A DNA stretch of 64,000 nt from Homalodisca vitripennis (GCF_021130785.1 NC_060215.1:122364001-122428000), one strand, 5' to 3'. Shown: positions 45,388 through 58,980, counted from the stretch's first letter. A program made the numbers and translations. The notes: generated from the sequence alone by a model not told the origin.

Positions 45388-47395
45388 ATCAGAGATAAAC
45401 AGCACATTTGTCATTATGTGTTATTTATAAATTAGTATGACACTTGAATCAGTGAATTAATTGTAATCTCGTTTATACCTATACAACCCATTATTAAAAT
45501 AGTAACATCTTAAAATGGTAAGTTTAGAGTACCCATGATACTATAGATTTCTTAAAAATATAACTTTAAATAAAGCCCTTAACTAAATGTAATTAAGTTG
45601 TTCATTTACATGTTAGCTTATCGGTGACAACATTTAAGCTATCCGTTTTTAGTGCTCTATATCATATAAGATTAGATTTCTTATATTAAGATTTTGTAGT
45701 AAATATAGAGATACTCTGTAATAGAAATGATAAATAATCCTCAAACTCATCTCGTTATTTTCAATTAGGGCCAACTCATAGATTTGGATGTTGTCACTTT
45801 GAGCCCCACAGATATCCTAATCTACTGCAATGACAAAAGTAGGTTGAAGAGAAAGAGAAATTCTCACAATCACCGTCACTGACTGAGAGTTTCTCAAGGA
45901 TATCTCGCCACCTATACAACTGTGTCTGATGAGGCCCCTGTTTATGTCTTAGGGACGATGCTATAATTAGACTATTTTCAATTATTGTTATCATCAGTAA
46001 AACGTGATATTTAATTTAATTCATATTTAAAAGTAACGCTAATCTGAAATAAACTGGAATACAAATAATTTACTTACAAATTGTATAATGAATCAAAGTC
46101 TCTTTTCATAGAACAGTAGCATATTTATATTGTTTAACTAGTCACATAGAACACTTTTAATAAATACTACAGAACAAAATTGTTATCGCTCAATTTTAAT
46201 GAGTCAAAAGTTGATGTCAAAATAAAACAAACTATATTACTTTATTTCAATGGAATAAAAATACTTCAAAATGTATCTCTCTTGCAATTTAATCTTTAGT
46301 TAGATTTATATTCACATTTCAAGTAAACTGGTATCTTAATATAGCACTGAGCTCTGTTTAAGTGTGTAGCACATATAAATAAAAAAGTGACGTGAGGTAT
46401 ACCAACTAATTAAAAAAAAAACTAGCCATTCTCCTTCTAGTGCTAATTACCTCAGAAAACCTAGTTGGGATTTCGCAAGCAAAATATCCCAATGCAGATT
46501 TAGAGATGTCTCTTGTTTTGATCACAGGATAAATGCAATCTTTACTTTGATGTTTAACTACTTTCAAGTAAAGCTAAGCACATTTGCCAGGAGGTGAAAT
46601 TTTGTCCTTATAATTATAAAATAATAATTTTGTTTTACAATATACAAGAATTCTGACAAAATGCATAATTAGAAAAGTGTGACAAAGTTGGAAATCTTGA
46701 AATAAAATCTCACATAATCCTAGATTACATAAAAATATACCTAATGTTTTGCAACCTAGTACTAGAGAATATTAGTATAACGGGCAGTTTCCATTCAAAC
46801 CCAAACACAAGACTTATGAAGCAGGTAAGATCTGCACAATGCTGCAAGCCAATGACACCAGCAGGCGCAAGAGCTAATCTAAGGTTATTGCTGTCATCAG
46901 AAATAAAAATCCGGGTTTTCCTGAAGCCTGTACCTTGTCAAATAGGACATTCATGGAAACATTCATTTGGAAGTGAGGATGCATTTCAAAGTCAATCATT
47001 TCAATGTTTGTGAAATAATTTTATAAAGACCGTGAGCTATGACCCCTCTCTTACACAGCGGAGAGATATTTTTGAAGGTACCTACTAGGCTATAAACAAT
47101 ATTTTCATCGACTTGAACTAGGAAACAGAGTAAAAAATTTAGCAAAATTTGTGTAACAAATTATATTGCATTTTAGCACATTTGACGTGGGTTTTGCTTA
47201 TATGAAATTATGCGTTAACCACAGTAGTAGTAAAACATCGTTTATTACATATTCCGGGACAATTGCTTTAGTTAAATATCCAAACGATATTATAATTTAT
47301 AGTAATTTACTGTAATATAGTTTCATTGCGATTGTAGATGATAATATGACGAGATTAATAAAGGATTGTGGAGGATGACTCCGCAGAAAATGAAC
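45388..47395. other. Anonymous AT-rich region
   Basis: No gene or named repeat recognised. An 89-codon frame at 46744-47013 lacks any family feature and is not called. Confidence 0.35.
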
Positions 47396-47610
47396 ATTAT
47401 TGACTAAATGTCGAGCAAGGTAACATCAATGTCTGAGACACGTCCGTCAAGGGGCAGAACGTGATTCAGTCGCTAAGAGGCGTAGACTTCAATATTCTTC
47501 AACGTTAGTGCGCCGTGTTGAAACTTACATTTAGGTGCTCATTATCAGAGCTTACATTAAAACAGTTCATGAAAAATACTTATACAGTTCATGCTGTCTA
47601 GACATATACA

Positions 47611-47661
<51 letters not shown>

Positions 47662-48106
47662 ACTAAATGTCGAGCAAGGTAACATCAATGTCTGAGACAC
47701 GTCCGTCAAGGGGCAGAACGTGATTCAGTCGCTAAGAGGCGTAGACTTCAATATTCTTCAACGTTAGTGCGCCGTGTTGAAACTTACATTTAGGTGCTCA
47801 TTATCAGAGCTTGCATTAAAACAGTTCATGAAAAATACTTATACAGTTCATGCTGTCTAGACATATACAGTATATATATATATATATATATATTATTGAC
47901 TAAATGTCGAGCAAGGTAACATCAATGTCTGAGACACGTCCGTCAAGGGGCAGAACGTGATTCAGTCGCTAAGAGGCGTAGACTTCAATATTCTTCAACG
48001 TTAGTGCGCCGTGTTGAAACTTACATTTAGGTGCTCATTATCAGAGCTTACATTAAAACAGTTCATGAAAAATACTTATACAGTTCATGCTGTCTAGACA
48101 TATACA

Positions 48107-48171
<65 letters not shown>

Positions 48172-48380
48172 ACTAAATGTCGAGCAAGGTAACATCAATG
48201 TCTGAGACACGTCCGTCAAGGGGCAGAACGTGATTCAGTCGCTAAGAGGCGTAGACTTCAATATTCTTCAACGTTAGTGCGCCGTGTTGAAACTTACATT
48301 TAGGTGCTCATTATCAGAGCTTACATTAAAACAGTTCATGAAAAAATACTTATACAGTTCATGCTGTCTAGACATATACA

Positions 48381-48441
<61 letters not shown>

Positions 48442-48649
48442 ACTAAATGTCGAGCAAGGTAACATCAATGTCTGAGACACGTCCGTCAAGGGGCAGAACG
48501 TGATTCAGTCGCTAAGAGGCGTAGACTTCAATATTCTTCAACGTTAGTGCGCCGTGTTGAAACTTACATTTAGGTGCTCATTATCAGAGCTTACATTAAA
48601 ACAGTTCATGAAAAATACTTATACAGTTCATGCTGTCTAGACATATACA

Positions 48650-48704
<55 letters not shown>

Positions 48705-48913
48705 ACTAAATGTCGAGCAAGGTAACATCAATGTCTGAGACACGTCCGTCAAGGGGCAGAACGTGATTCAGTCGCTAAGAGGCGTAGACTTCAATATTCT
48801 TCAACGTTAGTGCGCCGTGTTGAAACTTACATTTAGGTGCTCATTATCAGAGCTTGCATTAAAACAGTTCATGAAAAATACTTATACAGTTCATGCTGTC
48901 TAGACATATACAG

Positions 48914-48947
<34 letters not shown>

Positions 48948-49386
48948 ACTAAATGTCGAGCAAGGTAACATCAATGTCTGAGACACGTCCGTCAAGGGGC
49001 AGAACGTGATTCAGTCGCTAAGAGGCGTAGACTTCAATATTCTTCAACGTTAGTGCGCCGTGTTGAAACTTACATTTAGGTGCTCATTATCAGAGCTTAC
49101 ATTAAAACAGTTCATGAAAAATACTTATACAGTTCATGCTGTCTAGACATATACAGTATATATATATATATATTATTGACTAAATGTCGAGCAAGGTAAC
49201 ATCAATGTCTGAGACACGTCCGTCAAGGGGCAGAACGTGATTCAGTCGCTAAGAGGCGTAGACTTCAATATTCTTCAACGTTAGTGCGCCGTGTTGAAAC
49301 TTACATTTAGGTGCTCATTATCAGAGCTTACATTAAAACAGTTCATGAAAAATACTTATACAGTTCATGCTGTCTAGACATATACA

Positions 49387-49443
<57 letters not shown>

Positions 49444-49883
49444 ACTAAATGTCGAGCAAGGTAACATCAATGTCTGAGACACGTCCGTCAAGGGGCAGAA
49501 CGTGATTCAGTCGCTAAGAGGCGTAGACTTCAATATTCTTCAACGTTAGTGCGCCGTGTTGAAACTTACATTTAGGTGCTCATTATCAGAGCTTACATTA
49601 AAACAGTTCATGAAAAATACTTATACAGTTCATGCTGTCTAGACATATACAGTATATATATATATATATTATTGACTAAATGTCGAGCAAGGTAACATCA
49701 ATGTCTGAGACACGTCCGTCAAGGGGCAGAAACGTGATTCAGTCGCTAAGAGGCGTAGACTTCAATATTCTTCAACGTTAGTGCGCCGTGTTGAAACTTA
49801 CATTTAGGTGCTCATTATCAGAGCTTACATTAAAACAGTTCATGAAAAATACTTATACAGTTCATGCTGTCTAGACATATACA

Positions 49884-49936
<53 letters not shown>

Positions 49937-50144
49937 ACTAAATGTCGAGCAAGGTAACATCAATGTCTGAGACACGTCCGTCAAGGGGCAGAACGTGATT
50001 CAGTCGCTAAGAGGCGTAGACTTCAATATTCTTCAACGTTAGTGCGCCGTGTTGAAACTTACATTTAGGTGCTCATTATCAGAGCTTACATTAAAACAGT
50101 TCATGAAAAATACTTATACAGTTCATGCTGTCTAGACATATACA

Positions 50145-50195
<51 letters not shown>

Positions 50196-50450
50196 ACTAA
50201 ATGTCGAGCAAGGTAACATCAATGTCTGAGACACGTCCGTCAAGGGGCAGAACGTGATTCAGTCGCTAAGAGGCGTAGACTTCAATATTCTTCAACGTTA
50301 GTGCGCCGTGTTGAAACTTACATTTAGGTGCTCATTATCAGAGCTTACATTAAAACAGTTCATGAAAAATACTTAGTTACATTTCAAAACAAATATACTT
50401 TTTCCTAACATGCTGTCTAGACATATACAGTATATATATAATTATATTTA
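47396..50450 (+). repeat. Satellite array: 12 units of a ~217-bp core joined by (TA)n tracts
   Basis: Units start at about 47396, 47655, 47892, 48165, 48435, 48698, 48941, 49172, 49437, 49668, 49930 and 50189. Each begins ATTATTGACTAAATGTCGAG and ends GACATATACAG, followed by a TA run of about 14 to 56 bases, so the period varies from 231 to 273 bp. Core sequences are almost identical. Units 2 and 6 share AGCTTGCATT where the others have AGCTTACATT; unit 4 has an extra A in GAAAAAATACT and unit 10 an extra A in GCAGAAACG. The last unit is broken at 50374 by ~33 bases of unrelated sequence. Each core contains a hairpin-prone TTCAAC...GTTGAA and two ACAGTTCATG copies. No long open frame. Confidence 0.95.
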
Positions 50451-50518
50451 TAATATAATATATAATATATATAATATACCCGGCGGAGCAAGTACTTTTT
50501 GCGATTCAATGTTTATTG

Positions 50519-50561
<43 letters not shown>

Positions 50562-53425
50562 TATACAGCTTTCAGTTCCTTAAAGTCACAAACCTTTAAC
50601 AAGAATGTATTAGTATAACACATCACCCACTCAATAAATGAGATTTCTGGGTAGTTAAAATTTTATCGCTGTTTAATAGTCACTGTATCTTAAGGATAAG
50701 AAAAATATACTACTTATTAAAATGTAGGAAATTGGTAAAAGAACGAAAACAAAGAGGAAATGTATTTCTATACTATGAATATTATAAAGGGAAAATATTT
50801 TAAAACATTACAGAGTTAGATGTTTCACATCATTATTTCCTTTTGTTTTCCATTGTTCCTAAATCAAGATGGACGAAACATTTACAATTTATTGTTCTAA
50901 ATTAATAAAGGTCAAAATGTACAAATTTAATAACACATAATCGGAAACCTATAGCATATTTATGCGCTACACTATAAAAATAGTTTTGAATATCTAGTAA
51001 TGAAAATATCTTTAATAATAGTGCAACGTTTTACAGCGCTTTCAACATGCAACAAAGTTTAAATATATCATTTAATAACTAATAAGAATGATCTTACTAG
51101 CTTATTTTTAACAACAACAATAATAAGAAAATTTGTGTCTTTATAATGCCGTGCTGACAAAACATGGATTGGTTAATTTATTTTCCTGGAGCCTTGGAGG
51201 AAAAACAGGACACTGCAGTGGAGAAGATAAATGGTACTGTTTTATTTACTGCATTTCACCTTGGGGAATGCTCCTACAAAAATGCAGCATGGAATCTCTC
51301 GTAGTTTCGCGTGCCTTCTCAAGATTGTTTTTATCATTTAAACTTTGAGCATTTATATTTCCACTTCATTTGATTCTAGAATCACAAACAAGTAACGAAT
51401 GCATATCACTAGTTTATACATGAATATTCTAATGAAAATAAAATAATAGAAATTAAGAGTAGTTTAAAATTGTATTAGTGATAGCATTTAGACTATTTAT
51501 TTACTTACTAGTTTTAGTATGTTTGATATTATTATAATGTAGAAACAGAGTATCTATAAATACATGTATTTCTGTTTCATATAACAAAAATATATAGTTC
51601 TAATATAGGCCTAAACTTAAAACAAAACTTATCTTATTTTTCTTCTAATTTCAAAAGCTGAATTTAATTTTACAACTAAATTCAATTTTTAGATAATTAC
51701 AGCAACTATTTATATCTAATAACTTTTAAAAATTAACGCGCGAGACTCTAACGAAAATTAAAACCCTATAATAATTAAAATTTTGAAATGACCATAAAAT
51801 ATGTAGAATTGACATCATTGGTTTTATTTTGATGGAAATACGATTTTTCAGACATTTGCTATCGTTCAGTGTTGCAAATAAATCAATAACACTATGTTTC
51901 GTGATCTGCAATCTGATCTCTTATTAAGGTAAATAACTAAACTAACACATAATTATAAACTCTTCTAAAGAAGACATCATATTGTAGATCTCGAAACGTA
52001 GTGTTATTGATTTTATGTATCACTGACCAATGTCAAATGTCCGAAAAATCATGTTTCCTTCAGAATCCTTTTATTGTCACAAACAGACTTCGAACAAAGA
52101 ATGTTTTTGATTTCCAGTAACAAATTTGAAATTATCTTTTGACAGTAAACACATTATATCTGTGACTCCTATCAAATCACCCTCAGAAGCTTAGGTAACT
52201 ATATTCGACTTATAAAACCAATACTGTTTTAATGTACACAATATATATCATACATTGTGTATTAGTTGAGATTTTATTCAAATCGCTTATTTTTGTACAA
52301 ATTGTACTATTGCTACTAAGTATGATTCTGGTCTTTAATATTTTTAGATTTACGCATGTACTATTCTATAGAATTTTTATACCAAGAGTGCATAAACACA
52401 TATTGGAAAATTATCCATTTTGGGATGTGGTACACCAAGTTCAAAAGTGATGAAAGACTCATTAGTATGTCTGTGTGGGTCGAGGTTGTCTGAGTACGTC
52501 GTTAGGGACATACTCCAAGTTTGGCGACCACAGGTGCAATTTCAGAATTATTTTAATGAATGAGTCTAAATTTGAATTGAAAACTTCAATAAAACATTTT
52601 TAATTTACTTTCAACTGCAATTCACTGGAGTATAAACATTGGTAAACATAATTGTGGGGTTTTGTACGAGGCCTGAGAAATAATAAAAAAGTATTTGTTA
52701 TAGGCTTGAAAAACGTTTAATTGTAAATTGAAAGACTTTAAGACTTCATTAGAAGTAAGTAGGAGTTTTATAAGGAATGTATATTCATTGAATATCTTTT
52801 GTCAAATTTAGTGCATAGAAACCCTTGTACTTCCTTGTATTCTTTTTGATGGTAATAATTTAATAATGTAATATAATACATTTTGATGTTGTGAAGTAAG
52901 CTATTTTTTGTACTCTATTATTTTACCCATTCTTTTGAAGAAAAGAAAGTTAGTAAAATAATATAATCTTTGTCAAATATTACTAAATACTTCACATGTT
53001 TGATTAGGTTGGCATTTATAAGAAGAAAAGATAATAAGATGTGATTTCTTCTCATCCTATTGCCACAGATTGAAAATATCTCTCAAGACATGTGGGTGGT
53101 TTTAGCCTATTGAAGCGTTAATGGATAAATGAGGTTTAGAGTCCGTAACTCCGGCACTTGTCAAGTAGATATTAATATTTTATTAGTAATGTATTCTTAC
53201 TTATGTTAATACCAATGGCATAGGTGTTGTCTTCACTATCAGAAAATATTATTCTTAAAAGTTAGAGTAAAATAAAGTTCTTTAAAAATATAAAAAGAGC
53301 GTATTGAGTACTGACATAAGTATTATTTTATATTAGTATGTTGTACATTGGATTACACGTTTAATTACTTAACCTAAAAATGCAGCTGTTTTAAAACTAA
53401 ATGACGTACTGCTCTTCTCATGTTG
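50451..53425. other. Anonymous AT-rich region after the satellite
   Basis: TA-rich DNA (50440-50560) encloses a short unique island CCCGGCGGAGCAAGTAC. Beyond it no gene or repeat family is recognised. Confidence 0.35.
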
Positions 53426-53464
53426 CTATTCCTCTGACAGGATAGTTAGCTGCTGCCTCAGTAT

Positions 53465-53590
53465 CGGAAGTTTGACGATTATAATCCGCCAGCTCACCAC
53501 GACATGTTGCGTGAGCAAGCAGTTGTTATAGCAACTCATTAGAGGTTTCATAATCAATCTCGGAACCTTCAACACATTGTTGACGACAAC
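53465..53590. repeat. Dispersed repeat, homologous to 61088-61215
   Basis: GATTATAATCCGCCAGCTCA, then TGTTGCGTGAGC, AGTTGTTATA and AACTCATTAG recur in the same order and orientation at 61088-61215. The family has no visible terminal repeats or protein. Confidence 0.7.
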
Positions 53591-55365
53591 TGAACCGATC
53601 CGTATATTCAGTTTCAACAATATACTTAACAGTGTTATCCTCCATTTAGCTTATCCAGCATCCATATTTCAAATTGTTGATTTAATTCTGTTATTGAACG
53701 TAAGACTGACTCGGATTGACAATTGGTTTCATGGCGAATCTTTGATTTAAAGATAGTAATAGTCTGATAAAATTTATTCCCAAAGCTATTCACATCTGTG
53801 GAAATGTAATATTTCACCTTTTGTTGTTAAGAACATGCAGTTATTTGGATTTCTTCTCGAATATAATATAAATTACAGAAGTCACCAATTATAAATTAAA
53901 AAAAGTTAATTTGAACTACATGTATATGAGGCTATTCATTATTGGTTTGAGTTACATAAGACATAACTAATGAGACTGGCAGAATGTATATTCTGTATGT
54001 CTGTCTGTCTTTGTACTCAATATTTTCAATAAAAGTAGTTTTTTCCGGCTCATTCAGAAGAAGTAGCAAGATTTTGTGACAAAAAAATAATACTCATATG
54101 GGATTTAAATATACTTAATATCTTGAAATCCTTTCACGATACAAAAAAGTACTAAAAAAAGTTTATTGAATGTTATAAGTATTACAGAACAGTTTTTTAC
54201 AGGTGCTATATTGAACCGGAATTGCGTACCAAACTAGACAACGAACTTGAAAAATTTAAAAGAAAAATTGTTATAACAAGTTTGATCTTTTTCAACATTT
54301 CTAACACAAGTTTCTGGTGATTAAAAAGTTGTTACCATATATGTGCATGTAATAAGTACCTCAAACATCGTTCGAGATACCAAAGATTACCTACAGAATT
54401 ATTTTTAATACCTTATAAGCATTGCAGAAATTTTCTATATAGGTTAATAAATAACAGGGTTATGAATTTTTATGTTTAAACGGCCGATATACTGAAACAA
54501 AATTATGTACGAAAATTAATTAAGATCAAAGAAAGTTATAAGAACAATGTTTGTTGCAAGTTTCAACTTATTCGGGCTTTTTTTGGAACAGTTATCGCTG
54601 CCTTAAGCCGCATTTTATATTGAAATAGGAATATTTTGTATATCAACCCTTCCTAATTGAGCTTTAGACTTGAAGTATTGTATAACGCTTCATTTCTATA
54701 TGGGTAGTAGTTTGACAAGATGTATGTCTCACTATGGGATTTTCCTGAATGTTAGCGTAACGTAACTGTGCGCATATGTCAAGAACAATATTTAAACCAT
54801 GAACTACATATATTTTTAAACATACAAAATTTTTATGTACTCAAGATTGAGTACAATGATGATGATGATTCATACTCTTATATGTACGTTGTTACTTAGG
54901 AGAATTCCTCTTTAAGATTGCCTTGTAATATTGTATGTTCAGTTGATACTTAAAGTATGGTTGGATTATTCTGTGTGTTTGGTCTCTTTCATGCAGTTGA
55001 TTTCAAAATATTGAGATATGGGTTTTAAATTTTGCATATGACTTCAATTCTACATTTTCAACATTATATCCGTATATGAGAAGGTCAATGAAAACTACCT
55101 CTCAAGGATTTAATAGAATCTTCCTCCTCTCCGTCTGGGGAATGAAAATATGCCTCCTCTGTACATTTTCCTATATATATATATATATATATGTATGTAT
55201 ATATAACGAAAGGAGAATGGAATGAATTGTAAATTTGAATTATTGTATGCGATTTCAGTAGAGTCTTTATACGGCACGTGATATCAAGAACGCTTGGCTT
55301 GTATTGTACTGTTTTTTGTTCTCTTTCGACAAGAAACCTAGAAAATTGCACCTAGTCCGATAAGG
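53591..55365. other. Anonymous AT-rich region
   Basis: No gene. Weak similarity between 54200-54300 and 54485-54585 (CGGAATTGCGTACCAAACTA versus a diverged partner) suggests an old internal duplication. A (TA)n/ATGTATG run lies at 55173-55205. Confidence 0.3.
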
Positions 55366-55740
55366 ACCTTTGCACTGCTTCCGAAGCGACAGGACATTTT
55401 ATATGGTTAAGGTTACTGTCGAGATCCATGAGAAAGAATTCAGGGCACTAATCTCAAGTCATGTCCCTTAGGAATAAGGAGAAGCTAGTTTTTAACCAGC
55501 CTCTTCAGTCAAAGCAGACAGGGAGTGTCACTCTCATATGCCTAGCCTAGAAAGAATTTTTTACTCTTAGGGAACGAACACCGCAAACTCCAGTCATCAC
55601 ACACAGTAGACTAGACTTATGAAATTACCCTTGCAACCCAGAATCTCGCCATTAGCGGTTAGTGATGTTCCGCTCCTGGATATCCATAGGGTTGCCCAGA
55701 TTTAAGTGACACATCGATTTTTGCTGTGCCCATTGAGTGT
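55366..55740 (+). repeat. Dispersed repeat, homologous to 59069-59330
   Basis: Both copies open with GACCTTTGC followed by a CTTCT/CTTCC segment and AGGACATTTT/AGGATTTT, and close with a GTTGCCCAGAT element followed by TAAGTG/TAAATG. The middle is diverged and longer here. Moderately GC-rich relative to the flanks; possibly a fragment of a long retroelement, but no protein or terminal repeat is visible. Confidence 0.45.
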
Positions 55741-56769
55741 TGAATTGGAAAGTACAAACTAGTCAGAAGTGAACCCTTCTGTGGGAATTGTACTAATTTA
55801 CTCATACTATCGAATTTACAATAGGTAATTTAATAATATAAAAATAACTGGATGAAAAATATTTGTGGCGTCAACTGCTTTGTCTACAGGACAATGAATA
55901 CTCGTATGGCATAGTGGATATGTACATAATAATGTTACTTCTAGCTTCAAAATTCCAGCAATAATCGAATATGGGTTGAATTAGCCGTAATGTGGTAGGA
56001 CTTTAACTCTACAATAGGTAGACCGTTAAGACCCCGAACTTATGTTTTATGGCCATTTGTTCAAAGTTCTACAAAGTGTTGTGATCTTCCAGAGTACGTC
56101 TCATAATAACGTTCTATGAGCAATTTATTCAGTCTTATCTGCCTGATTGCTCGATTATGTGTGCCCGAAACTTATAATCTAAAGTTATAGAAGGCTCGAG
56201 TACGGTGATGCAATGATGGATGTGTCATAATATGTAATAATGCTGAGGCTCCCCAACGGGGTCCAACCCCTGCAGCAGTCATCGTCGTATTAAGGAATGA
56301 GCCTACTTGGGAAAATTTGATGAAAGTTTGTAAGATATTATTCAATGTTCCATGTTCCACATTTGGTATATAAACCAATCGATCAAATGTTAAGTTCAAA
56401 AATGAGTGAATAAGATATTGATAAATATAGCCGATAATATACTTTTTACCTATTCATTTTAGATTTGAATGGAATTTCAAAATAGTAAGTGCGGTTGTAA
56501 TATTGTTTTTTCCAACTTTAATCCACTTCTTGCATCTCTTTTTTCTCTGTGAAGACTGTAAATCGTCTCTTAAATTACCTATATCACCCGTTAAATATTT
56601 AAATAAACACTGTAATGAAATTATAAGCTTTTTTTAATATTAAAACAACAATGTCACAAATACTACAATTCAGACATGCTAATAAATGAGTTAAAACAAA
56701 GCTGAAATAATGTTTCGAGGAAATATTACGAAATGTTACTGTTAATATTATTATAATTTCTGGGAGTGC
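55741..56769. other. No feature recognised
   Basis: AT-rich DNA without a supportable gene, repeat end or RNA. Confidence 0.3.
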
Positions 56770-56925
56770 TTTAGTAATTCGCACGCACACTTGTCCGCCT
56801 CGTTGTACGTGTTTGCCCACCGCTACAGGCCGCGTGTGTTGACATTTACACGTGTGCACCTAACATCACATCACGTGCCTCAGAGAACCCGCTCCCTAAT
56901 CTACAGTGACGTCACCTTTGCATGT
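56770..56925. promoter_or_regulatory. CpG-richer patch with a consensus CRE palindrome
   Basis: A GC-richer block containing CGCACGCACAC, CGTTGTACGTG and ACACGTGTGC (E-box-like) is followed by GTGACGTCAC at 56906-56915, a perfect TGACGTCA cAMP-response-element palindrome. No adjacent gene or initiator can be identified, so a regulatory role is conjecture. The palindrome alone could occur by chance or in a transposon. Confidence 0.2.
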
Positions 56926-58408
56926 TTTATTGCCTAAGTAAACTGAATATATGTTATATTCATCAACAGTTTAATGTATTAAAATAATTATTCATATTTA
57001 TCATACTACTAACGTTTTTAAATCAAAATTAGTAGGAAGTTGAATACCTGTACATTTAAAATAAATAAATACAATGATTTTAATGAAACAGGAAACTAAA
57101 ATAGATTATCACCTAAAACAAAACATATATAAAATAATATGTAGTTTTGTGTGCGAAAATTTTTAAAGTTACAATTTTATTTAAAATTAATTAATTTATT
57201 ATGAAATCTATAATGCGTGAAATATCGATTGTAAAGTTATATATGAAATTGAAATTTAAAACTATTAATTAATTAATATTTACAACAGACGCCTAATTTT
57301 AGAGTAACTCACATATTTTGTAGATCTGGAATGTTTTATTTATGTCAACACCAAATTAATTATTGCCAAACACTTTAACAATATTAATTAATGAAAATGA
57401 CAATTTTCAAATGTACTTTTTCTTAAGATATATATTGAATAGCGTAATTGCTGCAAAAATAACAGTAATTTTTAAAACAATCATTATTTTAGATTCAGTA
57501 CAGTAACGTTCCTGAATATTGAGTATTAAAACATTGTCTGGTGAGGAGAAATGTTCTCTCACGGAAAGTCCACTCGCTTCCCTTAGTTTTCCAACGTAAT
57601 CCAACGTTCTTATCCACAATCAGTCCAGTCACGTAGCACAATCTGCATGATTTCTATCCCGCAATTCCAGTTGGCGAGGAAGAAATTTGATTTATGTTTC
57701 CACGCTTCAATTCTTTGTTAGAGTTTTTCCCTACGGCCAGAAACCGATGGAAATAGCATCCATTGTTATTATTTTATCCGAATACGTTATATTACCAATA
57801 CAAATGTATACACTATATTATATATTTTTTAACGAGTCACTGTTATATTACTCACTTAGAGATTGACACTTAATCAAGCACCTTATTTTAAAGCACATAA
57901 TACAAATTAACAGAATAAACAGTATGAACGTGTATATTTCAAGTCAGCTTGAAAGGAATTATGAATACATACAAGTAACTGGTAATATTGGGTTAAATTT
58001 AAACAAGACTATAATACAATGGCAGCTTAAACTTATGTTATTGCATATAAAGTGGATATCATATTTGTATTAAAATTAACTCATAGAGTGTGTGTTACTA
58101 TGTAATTAATTCTGTAAAACATGTATGTAATTATCAATTACAGATTATTATTTTTTGTTTTCCTTATACTTGAAAATGTTTAGAACCAACTTCAGGATTT
58201 CTCATCATTAGAATTGTAAAACATACACCAGTATAAACAATTTTACAATTAGCTTTAAGGTTTTATTTTATATATTACAAAATCACTTCAATTACACTTT
58301 AAAATAATAAATATTATTTCCTAATCTTCTGTATTGTATATTTCACGTATTCTTAGAAGGACGAAATTCGTAAGCAGGTGATGTTTAAGCTACAATTTAA
58401 ATTATTCT
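56926..58408. other. No feature recognised
   Basis: AT-rich DNA; no gene, RNA or repeat supported. Confidence 0.3.
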
Positions 58409-58570
58409 ACAATAACTGTCAAGCTATAAAACATGTTGTTAATCTTTTGTACAATAACTGTCTGGCTATAATACATGTAGTTAAACTATTGTACAATAAC
58501 TGTCTGGCTATAATACATGTAGTTAAATTATTTTGTTATAACTGTCTGTCTATAAACGTGTAGTCAAACT
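58409..58570 (+). repeat. 42-bp minisatellite, about four units
   Basis: Units begin at 58409, 58451, 58493 and about 58535 with ACAATAACTGTC (last one TTATAACTGTC). Each contains a GCTATAATACATGTAGTTAA-like segment. Units 2 and 3 are almost identical; the outer ones are diverged. Because 42 is a multiple of three, an open frame of 14-residue repeats (YNNCLAIIHVVKLL) persists across it, but nothing else suggests coding. Confidence 0.85.
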
Positions 58571-58739
58571 ATACAATAATTAATATAACGTTGCTTAGCC
58601 AATGCTGGTGTGGGGTGTTTCACTTAGATCTTACACTATGAAGTAATATGAAATCACTTTCTGTACTATAGTTACTATCAAGCAATATCTATTAATCCAT
58701 TAAAAGTTATTAAACTAACTTAATTTGTAACAATAATTA

Positions 58740-58980
58740 CTGATCGCGAGAGAAAAGAAGAGACCTGGATTCTGGCCTATCTGAAATTTGCAGGCGCTAC
58801 TACTAGTATGTTGCCGCGCCTTGTTTCGTAATTCCATTATTGTTTCACTGTTCCATTGCTATGATAATCAATTCGCAGGGTTGGCTGTGGGGCGAAGCGC
58901 CTGAAATTACCGCGCGGCAACACACTAGTACACAGCTGTGCGCCGGCACGGGCCAGGTCTCTTCTTTTCTCTCGCCATCA
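58740..58980. mobile_element. MITE-like foldback element
   Basis: Inverted ends of about 29 bp (CTGATSGCGAGAGAAAAGAAG... with one mismatch) occupy 58740-58768 and 58951-58980. A second, internal inverted pair TACTAGTRTGTTGCCGCGC lies at about 58800-58822 and 58911-58933. The body is markedly GC-richer than its flanks and encodes nothing. No clear target duplication flanks it. Size (~240 bp) and structure fit a non-autonomous DNA transposon of unknown superfamily. Confidence 0.7.
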
